A DNA stretch of 64,000 nt, taken from contig NC_061130.1 of assembly GCF_905220365.1 (NCBI RefSeq), positions 4,967,501-5,031,500 on the forward strand, read 5' to 3'. The DNA comes from Vanessa cardui. Lineage: Eukaryota; Arthropoda; Insecta; Lepidoptera; Nymphalidae. Both the position numbers and the translations under genes were made by a program. The first letter of the stretch is position 1. Each line of letters begins with the position of its first letter. The notes below the pieces were generated by a model that worked only from the letters and a program-made list of their open reading frames with translations, did not search any database and had not been told where the DNA came from. Shown in pieces: positions 1 through 10,839 of the stretch.

Positions 1-3000
1 GATAATTTAGATATTCTCTACTACATTTAGATTCAGCATTGCACCTATGCGAAGCTGGGTCGGGTCGATAGTTTTATACAAATTTATGACATCGAAGTTC
101 TTTAACGCGGTAGAGTGAACTGGTAAAAATTGTCATGTGAGAGAAAGACGTTATGCCTCCTCTATTCAACCTTCGCTTTCTCTTTCTATTAAATAAGCAT
201 TGATTTAATTTAATTTTTTTATGGTTGTAATTAAATTATTCTCAATATAATAAATTATTTCATCGTGTCAGTTTTGTAATACGTAATATATTGAGAGCGT
301 CTTCGTTCTAATCAGATGTCCCACAATACATCTCTTTTATCCAAGACCAATGACTTTCTTGAAACTCCTTCTCAGTTAAATTGACGTCTGAGTTTATGGT
401 AATGCTCTACGATCAAATTTCAAGTGCTACAATCATAGATAATTTGAAATAAATTGCTAAATTTTTATATGAATCATTAAAATTTTCTTTATTTCTTTTT
501 AATTTTAATATAACAACTTCAGACGAGCGTCCGACTAAATACACTAAGCAAATGCATAAAAATTAAAGGCTTCACATTTTCGATAGTAAAACCAATAATA
601 TGTTAATCATTTTATATGTTGAAAATATAGCTTATTGATGTGAATGCCAAAGCAAATAGTTGGCGTAAATATGTTTTGAGAAAAGCTCTATCTTTCATAG
701 AAGCAACGTAGAGTGGTGTTTTAATTTAATTACAAAAATCAGTAAAGACTAAACTTTACGTTTTAATTAATACACTTTATTTATTATACACTATTACTCT
801 CCAAGATTCAACTAGACTAGATAATGTTACGATTTTCAGTATTCCCTTCATTTAATTTAATGTAAATATTACATACGCATTTTTTTTCATTTAATAAAAT
901 TATCTTAATCTAGAAGCAAAAAGGCCAGATCGATTATGGTAACTCATTTATACGTCAGGCTAAATCCTCAAATGATATCCGCCCTTAAAGACTTTTTTGG
1001 TGGTAGGGGGATTCGAGTTATGAGAGTTTTGTACCCTTTAAAACCCCTGTGATGGCCGTTCACAATAGTTCTTTGTCGAATAATGCGTCTGTGGCCGGGA
1101 GTGATTTCGTCGAGCCGAATGGGATCAGTGCATCTTCGTTCCCCTTTATTGTCTCCGTATAGCCAGTGATGGACTCGGTAGTCTAGTAGAATTACGACTA
1201 GACTACTAAATTAATAGAATATACTTTAAGATAATGAAAATAATGTACGTATATTAATTATATACAAAAGCCCAAATAAGAAAACTATAAAAGTAACTTT
1301 TGCGGTTCGTCATACCCTCATATTTTGTAAGGACTTAGGAAAATGGATTATGAAGTTTTCATTGGCTTGCTAAGTATGAAATGTAAAAAAGTATGAATGT
1401 TTTACGTAGTTTTGATGATAATGTTATCATAATAATATGGTATTATTAATGAATATAATGAGTTAACTGTTCCATTTCTTTTTTCAAATTGGAAGCCAAT
1501 CAGATCAGATATACATTTGTCTGTTATTTCATAGGCAAACAGAAAAAAAATCTTATCCAAAGAACAAAATATATACTCGTATAATTATTTATGAAAATGA
1601 AAAGAGAATAAACACTTAATTTGCTGTAGGTATATATACAATAAACACAGTGTGGCGTTATTTTGTGAAATAGTATTCAAGATGTATCGTTTGTTGTTTT
1701 CCTCAGAGTGGCCATTTCGCACATCAACGCACTAAAACTAATTCAATTATGTTACGTTTTGTGTTTACTAATACTAAGTACAAAAGGTTTAGTGACATTC
1801 CTACAATTACAGATACTTTTGTTGTAGACTTACTTAATAAGACGATCACGTTTTGATTACCGAAAGCACTTTGTGAAAATTGCAAAATTAATATATATAT
1901 TTTTTACTACAATTACTGAAGTTAAAATAGGGATATCTATTTCGTTATTCTTTTAAATGCTTACTGTTCATATGAGAACATATGTTTCATTTTATAGGTT
2001 TTTCCAGACTTTCCAAATAATAATCATGGCCGATAATACTCTTTCGGACTATGATAATACGATAATCTATGTCTAATGAAATGAATTATCTCGAAATATT
2101 TCTTAGTACAATAATAATAATATTGACGTCTGCATCTAATCGAATTTCAGTATTCGCGGTTCAAATTTATAATTCCTGGCACGTGGCTGCTATTTCTATT
2201 TAAAAAAAAAACTATTATTGACTGACATAGAAATCGAAAACATAGCCTTCGGATTTGCAGCTATATAAGTTAGCTAACGCGGCTGTCAAAAGTTCTCGTG
2301 AATACGGATGCCAAATATATAATTACTTCTCAGAATAATATTTTTCAAAACATTAAAATGTAATATAATTTTGTAATCAAAGATCTCTAAGACGGAATAA
2401 AAGCGAAGGAAAATAATAAATCTTTCTTGTTCCAATTACTTCAAAATTCGAAGTAATAAATGGATTATGGTTTTTATTTATAATTTCTATTGCTTACACG
2501 TTTTTGAAAAATTTGAATTTATTTTATTTTACGTGTATTTGATGTAAGGCAAATACAATATACTATTAAAATAACATAGGCAATTTCCTGAATAGTACAG
2601 TATATTTAGTGTTATATTAAACCTAATAAATAGATAATATTTAAAAAGCACCTTTTTAAATATTAAATGTATATTTATATGCTGGCAACTCACAAATATT
2701 ATAATCAATCATAACAGTTCAACACTAAACGCTTGCCCAAGGAGTACGAACCAAACCAGCTTACATTACCCATGGGAATACATTTTGCCTAGTGAATACA
2801 AAAGCAGCTGTATTTTGTGATCCAGGGATAACGGGATTTTTAGCAATCTATTCCGTGATCCCGGGCTTCATATATTATCAATACAAAATTATTCAGACAT
2901 AAATTATGCAAGTCGAAGGATTTTTTTTATTGTAGCTTATTATTGACTTACTCTTGATGGTTGGATACAAATGGATTAATGTGACTTTGACGTGGAGTTG

Positions 3001-3068
3001 TTTTTTTATTAATACATGAGAAACAATATTGTTATTTTATTGAATTGAAATAATTCCAAATTAATTAT
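1..3068. other. Gene-free AT-rich stretch
   Basis: No supported gene is seen. Most of it is AT-rich with short homopolymers. The exception is about 1020-1172, clearly richer in GC, with one plus frame open for some 50 codons up to a TAG at about 1171; it has no recognisable family and could be a fragment of an old element. A 10-bp-arm inverted repeat sits at 1178-1187 / 1197-1206 (GTAGTCTAGT, 9-nt spacer). Confidence 0.5.
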
Positions 3069-3229
3069 TTTTTTGGCAGCTCACCTGATGGAAAGTGACT
3101 ACCATCGTCCATGCACACCTGCAACACCAGGGGGCTTGCAGGTGCGTTGCCGGCCTTTAAGAAAGGAGTACGCTCTTTTCTTGAAGGTTCTCATGTCGTA
3201 TCGGTTCGGAAAAACCGCCGGCGAAAAAT
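3069..3229 (+). repeat. Lepidopteran interspersed repeat (SINE-like or LINE 3' end)
   Basis: The stretch opens GGCAGCTCACCTGATGG and contains a GC-rich core around GTTGCCGGCCTTTAAGAAAG, wording that is widespread in butterfly and moth genomes. Its opening resembles the 3' part of the Metulj-like family C repeats elsewhere in the window (CAGGTGGCCCATATGCTC on the other strand). The 66-codon frame over it (3073-3273) is incidental. The mariner element begins 12 bp downstream. Confidence 0.5.
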
Positions 3230-3241
3230 ATATGCATTATA

Positions 3242-4466
3242 TTAGGTTGGGGAAAAAGTCTTTTCGCATATAGTATGTATGAACTTGTAATAAAATCTCT
3301 TTGGCTATACCATTTGTATCTGGCTGGTTTTGGTATCATTAAAAAAAATTAATTTTAAAGAAGGCACTTCCAAATTCAAATTAGGAATTTGTGTGATTTT
3401 CATTTGTTTTTGTTGTTGTTAAAATGAGTGAATCTAAAGAAGAAATTCGATACATTTTAAAATTTTACTATAAAAAAGGTAAAAATGCAACTCAAGACGC
3501 GAAAAAAATCTGTGAGAGTAGCGCAAGTTTGGTTTAAGCGTTTTTTAGCCGGAAATTTTGATATCAAAGATGCATCTCGCTCTGGTCGCCCTGTTACGGA
3601 CAAAATTGATGCCATTTTTGAAAAAGTGGAGCAAGATCGGCATATTAGTAGTTACGATGTAGCTGAAGAACTGGCAATTGACCACAAAACGGTTTTGACT
3701 CATTTGAATAAAGCTGGGTACACAAAAAAGCTCGATATATGGGTGCCTCATGAACTCACTGAAAGAAACCTAATGAACCGTGTACTCATTTGTGATTCTT
3801 TATTTCGACGTAATGAAACCGAACCATTTTTGAAGAAGCTGATAACTGGTGATGAAAAGTGGATCACATACGACAAGATCGTGCGAAAAAGATCGTGGTC
3901 TAAGGCCGGTCAAGCTTCACAGACTGTGGCAAAACCCGGATTAACTCGCAACAAGGTAATGCTGTGTGTATGGTGGGATTGGAAGGGCATCATTCATTAT
4001 GAGCTGTTACCGCCCGGCAGGACCATCGATTCAGAACTGTATTGCGAACAATTGATGAGATTAAAGCAAGAAATTGAGAGAAAGCGGCCAGAATTCACCA
4101 TGACAACGCTAGACCTCACACATCTTTAGCCACTCAACAAAAATTACGAGAGTTTGGCTGGGAGGTATTAATGCATTCGCCGTATAGTCCTTGCACCTTC
4201 AGATTTTCATCTGTTTCGGTCTCTGCAGAATTCCTTAGGCAGTGTCAGGTTAACATCACGAGAGGACTGCCAAAACCACTCGTCGCAGTTTTTCGATCAG
4301 AAGCCCCAAAATTTTTACAGCAATGGGATCATGTCACTACCAACAAGATGGCAAAAAGTTATGGAACAAAATGGCACCTACATACTTTAGTCAAATGTAT
4401 ATAAACTATAAAAAAAACTTTTTGAATTTTCATATAAAATACGAAGAAACTTTTTCCCCGACCTAT
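3242..4466 (+). mobile_element. Decayed mariner transposon
   Basis: A Tc1/mariner-superfamily element of about 1225 bp, close to the usual 1.3 kb. The left terminal repeat starts TTAGGTTGGGGAAAAAGT at 3242; the right end reads, on the minus strand, ATAGGTCGGGGAAAAAGT and ends at 4466. A TA dinucleotide flanks each side (3240-3241 and 4467-4468), as expected of mariner target duplication. The TIR opening and the transposase wording place it near the cecropia/Hsmar1-type mariners; that subfamily call is inference. The element is non-autonomous now because its transposase is broken. Confidence 0.9.
3424..4390 (+). pseudogene. Mariner transposase, frameshifted
   Basis: DD34D mariner transposase relic. 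The ATG at 3424 opens MSESKEEIRYILKFYYKKGK and is followed by the N-terminal helix-turn-helix; this frame hits a stop near 3535. The next frame, open 3485-4129, continues with WFKRFLAGNFDIKDASRSGRP, the linker WVPHEL and TGDEKW, which carries the first catalytic aspartate. The HDNARPH segment with the second aspartate (about 4099-4119) is in another frame, and the S-D-F-H segment with the third (about 4199-4210) in yet another, after a small deletion next to YSP. The natural stop is probably TAG at 4388. At least four frame breaks separate parts of one protein, so it cannot make active enzyme. All three catalytic aspartate codons survive. Confidence 0.88.
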
Positions 4467-4591
4467 TATTATCTGTTGACTTGAATATAATAATGAATAA
4501 TTATTAAGTAAACAAAATTATCTTATATTGACACACACAACAACACATAGATCTATGGAGAGATCGTGCGTTCGGATTCGGAAAACCAGAG

Positions 4592-4712
4592 CATGTGCTT
4601 AATTTGTGTTTACGATTCATTGGAGTTCAACGGTGGACATCATTAAGAAACGTGCATAATTTGTCGAGTGCCAATGCTGACACGTGTGTGTCAATTCCGC
4701 GTTAGTGTGGAT
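4592..4712 (+). repeat. Old SINE family A remnant
   Basis: The middle portion of family A is recognisable (CATGTGCTTAATTTGTGTTT and then diverged AACGGTGGACATCATTAAGAAACGTGCAT against the intact GGTGAAGGAAAACATCGTGAGG region). Head and tail are lost. A younger intact copy lies immediately downstream. Confidence 0.5.
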
Positions 4713-4728
4713 TAGTTAGTTAGTGTAG

Positions 4729-5034
4729 AGTCGAGATGGCCCAGTGGTTAGAACGCGTGCATCTTAACCGATGATTGCGGATTCAAACCCAGGCCAGCAC
4801 CGCTGATTCATGTGCTTAATTTGTCTTTATAATTCATCTCGTGCTAAGTGGTGAAGGAAAACATCGTGAGGAAACCTGCATGTGACTAATTTTATAGAAG
4901 TTCTGCCACATGTGTATTCCACCAACCCGCATTGGAACAGCGTGGTGGAATATGTTCCAAACCTTCCCCTCAAAAGGAGAGGAGGCCTTTAGCCCAGCAG
5001 TGGGAATTTACAGGCTGTTGTTGTTGATGTTGTA
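4729..5034 (+). repeat. SINE family A, full length, GTT tail
   Basis: tRNA-derived SINE of about 305 bp. RNA polymerase III A box TGGCCCAGTGG at 4738 and a B box near 4782 (GGATTCAAACCC) lie in the tRNA-like head. The body carries GAAGGAAAACATCGTGAGG, and the 3' part ends CCCAGCAGTGGGAATTTACAGGC followed by an imperfect GTT-repeat tail. The tail and the GATTCATGTGCTTAATTTGTCTTT variant place it in the GTT subfamily. Confidence 0.85.
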
Positions 5035-5437
5035 GATTAGTGAAGTTGAATCAAAGAGAGACTTTTAGAGGCCTTTGTTCTATAGGAAAACATTTGCGGG
5101 TTCTTGATTTGCCTTTACTTGTTACCGGTATGAAAAACTTCTTATTTTCCAGCCTTATTGCTCCTATCTTTGGATGTGACGTTATTTAGCACACTAAACA
5201 AAAGAGAACCGAATGACAATCCATTGAACTGATTCGTATCATACAACTCTCCGAATTTGTTTTTCAGACATATATCTTTGAATCACCTTTTTTTCCTATA
5301 TCACACAAACACACACAAACACTTGATAAATTGTTGAAATGCTATGAATTGATTTCAAACTAATTAATAAAGATATCGCTATCAAATAATATAAATATAT
5401 TTATATTTGGAACTAATTGAATGTCGATAAAGATTAT

Positions 5438-5662
5438 GACGCCCTCCGTGGTCGAGTGGTGAGCACACCGGTTTTCATGGGTACGCCACTCCGTGGTCCC
5501 GGGTTCAATTCCCGGCCGAGTCAATGTAGATTATCATTAGTTTTCTATGTTGTCTTGGGTCTGGGTGTTTGTGGAACCGTCGTTACTTCTGATTTTCCAT
5601 AACAAGAGTGCTTTAGCTAATTACATTGGGATCAGAGTAATGTACTTGATGTTGTCTCATAT

Positions 5663-5694
<32 letters not shown>

Positions 5695-5700
5695 ATATTT
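5438..5700 (+). repeat. SINE family B, full length with TTTA-repeat tail
   Basis: A second tRNA-derived SINE family. A box TGGTCGAGTGG at 5450, B box GGTTCAATTCC at 5503, then a unique body (GTCTTGGGTCTGGGTGTTTG) ending at GTTGTCTCAT and a long ATTT/TTTA microsatellite tail (5661-5700). It is the most complete of the five B copies here. Confidence 0.82.
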
Positions 5701-7470
5701 AGGTCGTGTTTGTGCGTAGAATAAAAAGGTTCCAAAAAAATTGTGCACGTGTTCAGGGAATACGCAGCGTAAAAAAAAAAATCATAAAATATATTTTGCT
5801 TAACGTTTTACAAGAGAAGAGCAATTTAATAACGAGGGTTACCGAAACGAATTGTGGAAGAGTACGGCGTAAGTTAATTACACTAATGAACAAGCGAAGA
5901 AGGTGCGCTCAAAAAAATCCACCCCAAGATCACTCCGAAGTCTTTACTACAATGTTCATCGCGCGGTTCATTAGCGCCTGAAAGATATGCAGGGGTTACA
6001 TGCTGTTCTGACTTATAATAAAAAAAAAAAAAATCAAATTATGGTGTTTCATATAATTATTGTCTAACTTTTTAAAATTCAATATTATTAAGAATATTCA
6101 CGAATATGATATGTATTATTAATTAATTAAGTCTAACGGTATACTCGAGTGGGTCGTTTAAATATGTGATTATGCAGGTTCAATCCTGATTACTTTGAAA
6201 ATAATAACTATAACCGCTTTTAACACAATTAAAATTGAAAGGAAATATTATTTTCAATTGTATTATTATTTAAAAATATATTAAACTGTATAATAAATTA
6301 TGTAGTTCATTTATTTGATTTAAATACTTTATTTCACAATATATGAAAGAACACAAAGGCAAAGGCGGTTTTATCGTTTATATAGTATATTTTATGATAA
6401 CAAGCTCTGCCTTACTCACTTCGTTATTATTAGACAGCTTTTAAAATAGAAACGTCATTTTCTTTTCCGTTGATTCCATCACTTACGCCATTTTTTCACT
6501 CAATCTATTTTAAGGATATTATTATTTCAGAACATAAAATTTTAGTTCAATATTGAGCGAAAAAGTTAAATTTAGAAGCTTGAATAAAAAAGGAAATATC
6601 CTTGAACAGTATTTATAAATAAATAAACGATTATTTACCATTCTTATTACTTATTTTACTGAAATTTGAAACTGAAGTCACATTAATGATTGTATTTTTA
6701 GCCTGTTTAATGAATAAGAAATAAAATCTCCCCACAAATAAAATTTTATCGGATTTCTCAGTTAATATTTTGTTTGATAGCAGCGAATTTAGAAACGGGC
6801 AGTTCAGTTTTAGTAAATTAATATAGAATGAGCCCGATTTTACCCACGCATTTATGTATTGTAACATTTCATTATATGTTTGTAGTCTTTCAATAATGGC
6901 CGCATCCAAAATGTGTCGGGAGGACATCATTATCATCATAGAACATAAAATGTATTTCAGTTATATCTACGACAAAAAAATCTAAGCTGAGCATATTTTA
7001 TAATCAATATATTATATTTTTTATAAAAAAATTTTTATATAATAATGTAATTTGAAAATAAAAATCATTTATCAAACTATGTGTTTATTAATTATTACTA
7101 TTATTGATTGTATATTATAATTTTAAAATGCGGAATTTTTTTTATGTAATATTATTAGTTGCTGAAACAAATCTTCCTCCATGTAAAACCAGCAGTATAG
7201 TAGAGTAGCCCCTTCATTAGTACCAACGGAGACGGTAGAGTTTTAACTATGGAACAATTTTTCTTGCTTTAAATAAAGGAAACGTTATATACATTATGTA
7301 ATGCTAAGATTTGGGAGCAATTCTATTTTTGAAAGAATTCTTTCTTCATTTAAATATTTTCATCAAAGTACCTTGTTGATTTTTAAGATTAAGTTAAACT
7401 CATACAAATATTTGTATATGTTTTGAGTGTTCTTAATTTAAATGTACTCGTATTACATTTAAATATAAAA
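5701..7470. other. AT-rich stretch, no supported gene
   Basis: Open frames at 5706-5981 (+) and 6631-6939 (-, 102 codons with a true ATG) have no recognisable domain. The 6631-6939 frame is the longer and is listed under findings. Poly-A runs and simple AT-rich DNA otherwise; nothing else is seen. Confidence 0.45.
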
Positions 7471-7692
7471 ATGAGACAACATCACATACATTACTCTGAT
7501 CCCAATGTAAGTAGCTAAAGCACTTGTGTTATGGAAAATCAGAAGTAACGACGGTACCACGAATACCCAGACCCAAGACAACATAGAAAACTAATGGTAA
7601 TCTACATCGACTCAGCCGGGAATCGAACCCAGGACCTCGGAATGGCGTACCCATGAAAACCGGTGTACACACCACTCGACCACGGAGATCGT
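7471..7692 (-). repeat. SINE family B copy
   Basis: Minus-strand family B copy: ATGAGACAACATCACATACATT at its 3' end (left), and the tRNA-like head with CCGGGAATCGAACCC (B box) and CACTCGACCACGGAG (A box) at 7615-7690. It lacks the long TTTA tail seen at 5661. Confidence 0.82.
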
Positions 7693-7920
7693 CATATAAT
7701 ATGAAGTAATAGTTTCAAAGGCAGGTTCGGTATTTTATTTGAAACATAAATTGAAATGGGTAACATAAAATGTTGTTTATCTGATCCATTAAAGGTATAT
7801 ATTGTTTATTGATAAATATAGTAACGGAAGTGAAATTAGAAATCAGTAATCAAGGGCAAACGGAAATCCGCTCACAATATAATAACAATACATACAAAAT
7901 ACATATGTCAACATTAGCCA

Positions 7921-9062
7921 TTGCCCGCGGCTCTGCTCACGTAAAGTATGGTTATAAATAACAGACCAGTTTAAAATATTACTTTAATTTAAGACCTCTT
8001 CTTAAGAACACTGGTGTTTCATTCATTTCCATGTATTCCATTTTAAATATTTGCTACGCCTTACCTTGTGCTATGTTAATTCACTTTAAGCGCAAACTTT
8101 TGAACTTAAAATATATATTACACTATTTCTCATCTATCCATCCATAATCAAGTGATAACTGCAGCCCCTATGACATTCCGATGGAGTGCCATAATTATTA
8201 GTCTGGTGCCGATGCATATGGAGGTCTTAAGCCACTCAATAACATTATTGGCACGACAATCTTCTAACTTAAAATTGATGGATCTCAAGACTGACCTATA
8301 TACGAAATTTCAACTTCTATTGAACCCTACCCTTAGGGCTAGAATATCCAAAAACGCTTACATATATAAATATTTACTGATTCTCAACGCTGAGCTTAGG
8401 CGCTGTTCCAATCTGGGTTAGTGAAATACACATGTGGCTGAATTTCTATGAAATGAGATACATGCAGGTTTCCTTTCGATGTTTTCCTTCACTACCGAGC
8501 TAGAGATAAATTGTAAACACAAATTAAGCACATGAATATTCAGCCGTGCATGCCTGGGTTTGAACCCGCAATCGATTAAGATGTACGCGCTCTAACCACG
8601 GGGCCATCTCCCTTTAAAGCTGAAATATCCAGAAAATTAAAATACGTGTCTACTCATATTTAATCAGTATCTGAAAAATAAAGTTTCATCGTTCTGACTT
8701 AAAAAATGACAGAATTCCTGACTAACATATATACGAACCGGCAAACCCTATTACATCCCTTAGGGCCGGAATATCCAGAAACGCTGAAATAGGTATCAAC
8801 TTATTTTTAATCAGTATACCAAAAATAAAATTTCATGTCTCTAACCTAAAAAAATGAAGGACTACCATACAATCGTTTAACAACTATTTCACCCCCTTAG
8901 AGGTAGAATTTTCAAAATTCCTTTGTTAGTGGGTTATTTATTTATTTATTATTAAATTGATCCTACTCACCAAATTTTAAGTCCCTAACTTTAATAGTTT
9001 TTGCTCGGCGATGATGAAGGAGTCAGTCAGGATTTGTTATTTTATAGATAGAGATAATAAAT
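7921..9062 (-). mobile_element. Helitron-like composite repeat with internal repeated units
   Basis: On the minus strand it runs from a TAGATAGAGATAA-type 5' region near 9050, through wording typical of lepidopteran non-autonomous elements (CATCATCGCCGAGCAAAAAC), to GAGCCGCGGGCAATGG at 7921. Inside, a unit containing CCTTAGGGCCGGAATATCCAGAAACGC-type sequence recurs at about 8330, 8615, 8760 and (diverged) 8890, spaced about 140 bp when the inserted SINE is discounted. No transposase or helicase frame is present. Assignment to Helitrons is inference from the 3' end style; other non-autonomous classes are possible. Confidence 0.5.
8402..8612 (-). repeat. SINE family A copy, 3'-truncated, nested
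   Basis: Minus-strand copy: the head with B box (GGGTTTGAACCC on the plus strand at 8557) and A box (GGGCCATCTC) is at the right; the left edge stops inside the GCTGTTCCAAT segment, so the 3' third is missing. It lies inside the 7921-9062 element, which is therefore older. Confidence 0.75.
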
Positions 9063-9245
9063 CTCTTAGTCTCTAAATCGGATCCAGTCGATTGATTAAA
9101 ATAATAATAAATTGTAATCACAAAGGATATCAAGTAGCTTAATTATATTAAATGTTGGTAGAGAAACCAGCTATCCGTTCCTTCTTTCTAAGGCTGAAAT
9201 AAGAATTTTATTTATCCCAATTTAAATATTCCAGACATGTTTACT

Positions 9246-9538
9246 TGGTGGTAGGGCTTTGTGCGAGCCCGTCTGGGTAGGTACCACCCACTCATCAGTT
9301 ATTCTACCGTCAAATAACAGTAGTCAGTATTGTTGTGTTCCGGTTTGAAGGGTGAGTGAGCCAGTGTAACTACAGGCACAAGGGACATAACATCTTAGTT
9401 CCCAAGGTTAGTGGCGCAGTGACGATGTAAGGAATAGTTAATATTTCTCACAGCGTCATTGTCTATGGGTGATGGTGACCACTTACCATCAGGTGGCCCA
9501 TATGCTCGTCCGCCAACCTATACCATAAAAAAAAAAAT
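9246..9538 (+). repeat. SINE-like family C (Metulj-like), full length
   Basis: About 290 bp, from GGTGGTAGGGCTTTGTGCGAG to CCGCCAACCTATACCATAAAA with a poly-A tail. The same unit recurs about a dozen times in the window. It resembles the Metulj SINE-like families described in Heliconius; I have not compared it base by base. Confidence 0.75.
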
Positions 9539-10121
9539 GTTCTAAGATAAACAAAAAAAAAATGATAGAAATACGAAATCCCTCAGGAAAAGTTCAGTCA
9601 CATACACGCGTATTAGATTATATATATTAAGATAGTTGAAAATAATATAATTTATAAAATATAATAATTTCATTAATCATTCCATAATCTCAGATTTCTC
9701 TCCGTCAGACGGACAATAATTCACAATTCTTAATTTAAAGTAATACCAATTTTATAAATTCAATCAAAGATCAAATTATTCTCTTTCTTTTTATGAATTT
9801 CAGCACAAACCTTTTAGGATTTTAAGACAGTAATTAAAAACATAAGTCTGAAGTCTGTTTACGATTCCGATATTGCTTGATATGTTCCTAAAATACTTCT
9901 CGTAACTGTTTCTAACGCGATTAAAGATCGAGTTAAGATTTGTTCGATTTTCTGTTTCTGTCACAAGATTTCAAGTTGCGAGCCAAGTCGGTATAAATGG
10001 AACGAACGCGGTTGCATTTGAGTCTTCCACTTTATACCGGGTAGGCTAGGAATTTCAAGTAATAGACGATACGAGTATTATTTATATATCTTATTATGTA
10101 TACGTATTATATACATGTCAC

Positions 10122-10372
10122 ATGTTTTTTTATAGGATAGGTGCACAGAGGAGCAAATTGGCCATCTGATGGTAAGTGGTCATCACCGCCCATTGACAAT
10201 GGCGCTGTAAGAAATATTAACCAGTGTTTAGATCAAAATTGCGCCATCTATCTTAATAAATAAGATGATATATACGTAAGCATAGTTATAATCATCCTTT
10301 GGACCGGAACACACCAGGTAGGTGGTACCCTACCCATACCGGCTTGCAAGAAGCGCTACCCCCAAGTATTAG
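10122..10372 (-). repeat. Family C copy, diverged
   Basis: Reads as family C on the minus strand: TGGTAAGTGGTCATCACCGCCCATTGACAATG-like sequence at the left and AGGTAGGTGGTACC / GGCTTGCAAGAAGCGCTACC at the right, with a replaced or expanded middle (10205-10300). Confidence 0.55.
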
Positions 10373-10620
10373 TTACGAAATAACATAGCATCAGTTATTA
10401 TACGCAGTACGTTTGTTATGTACAATAATAAATACTTTTAATAATTATTATATTATATGCATAAACTTGTCGATGTACTTAAATACTGAGCGTTTAATCA
10501 CAAGTGGCAACTTTAAAATTACTTCAATGTTGTGAAATGTCGAGCTTGTTTTAAAAATAATGTAATTGTTAAATAAGCGTGTTCAAAATAAAATTATAAT
10601 ATTTTTTTTTCTGTTTTCAG

Positions 10621-10838
10621 TCATATTACATCGAGGAAATGGAAAATATTTTCGTTGCAGTGTTACACAACACACGCCGACAAAGTACCGACAAGTACGT
10701 ACTTGTGATAAGGGCCGAATTGATGACGATGAAAGCGAATACAATTATAATATTGTTTTAAGCTACGTGACTGACCTTAATCTCATTCTAAAAAACATGA
10801 AAATGCTCATGAATATACTCATAAAAATACACAGCTAG
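10621..10838 (+). CDS. Candidate terminal exon, unknown product
   Basis: A strong acceptor (about ten pyrimidines, then CTGTTTTCAG ending at 10620) is followed by a GC-richer stretch. Two frames are open. One runs 10621-10761 (46 codons, starting SYYIEEMENIFVAVLHNTRR). The other runs to a TAG at 10838 and includes RTCDKGRIDDDESEYNYN. AATAAA at 10875-10880 would fit a 3' end. A TATAAATG at about 9991 could belong to a promoter but no first exon with a good donor is evident. I cannot tell which frame, if either, is translated and do not recognise either sequence. Confidence 0.22.
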
Positions 10839-10839
10839 T

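Noticed and set aside
4738..4800. tRNA genes at the A/B box positions of SINE families A and B
   Set aside because: The boxes match but the flanking bases do not fold into a full tRNA cloverleaf and the bodies continue as SINEs.
5417..5602. Frames over 5417-5602 and 54049-54294 sharing VFMGTPLRG and VFYVVLGLGVC
   Set aside because: Translation of SINE family B heads and bodies.
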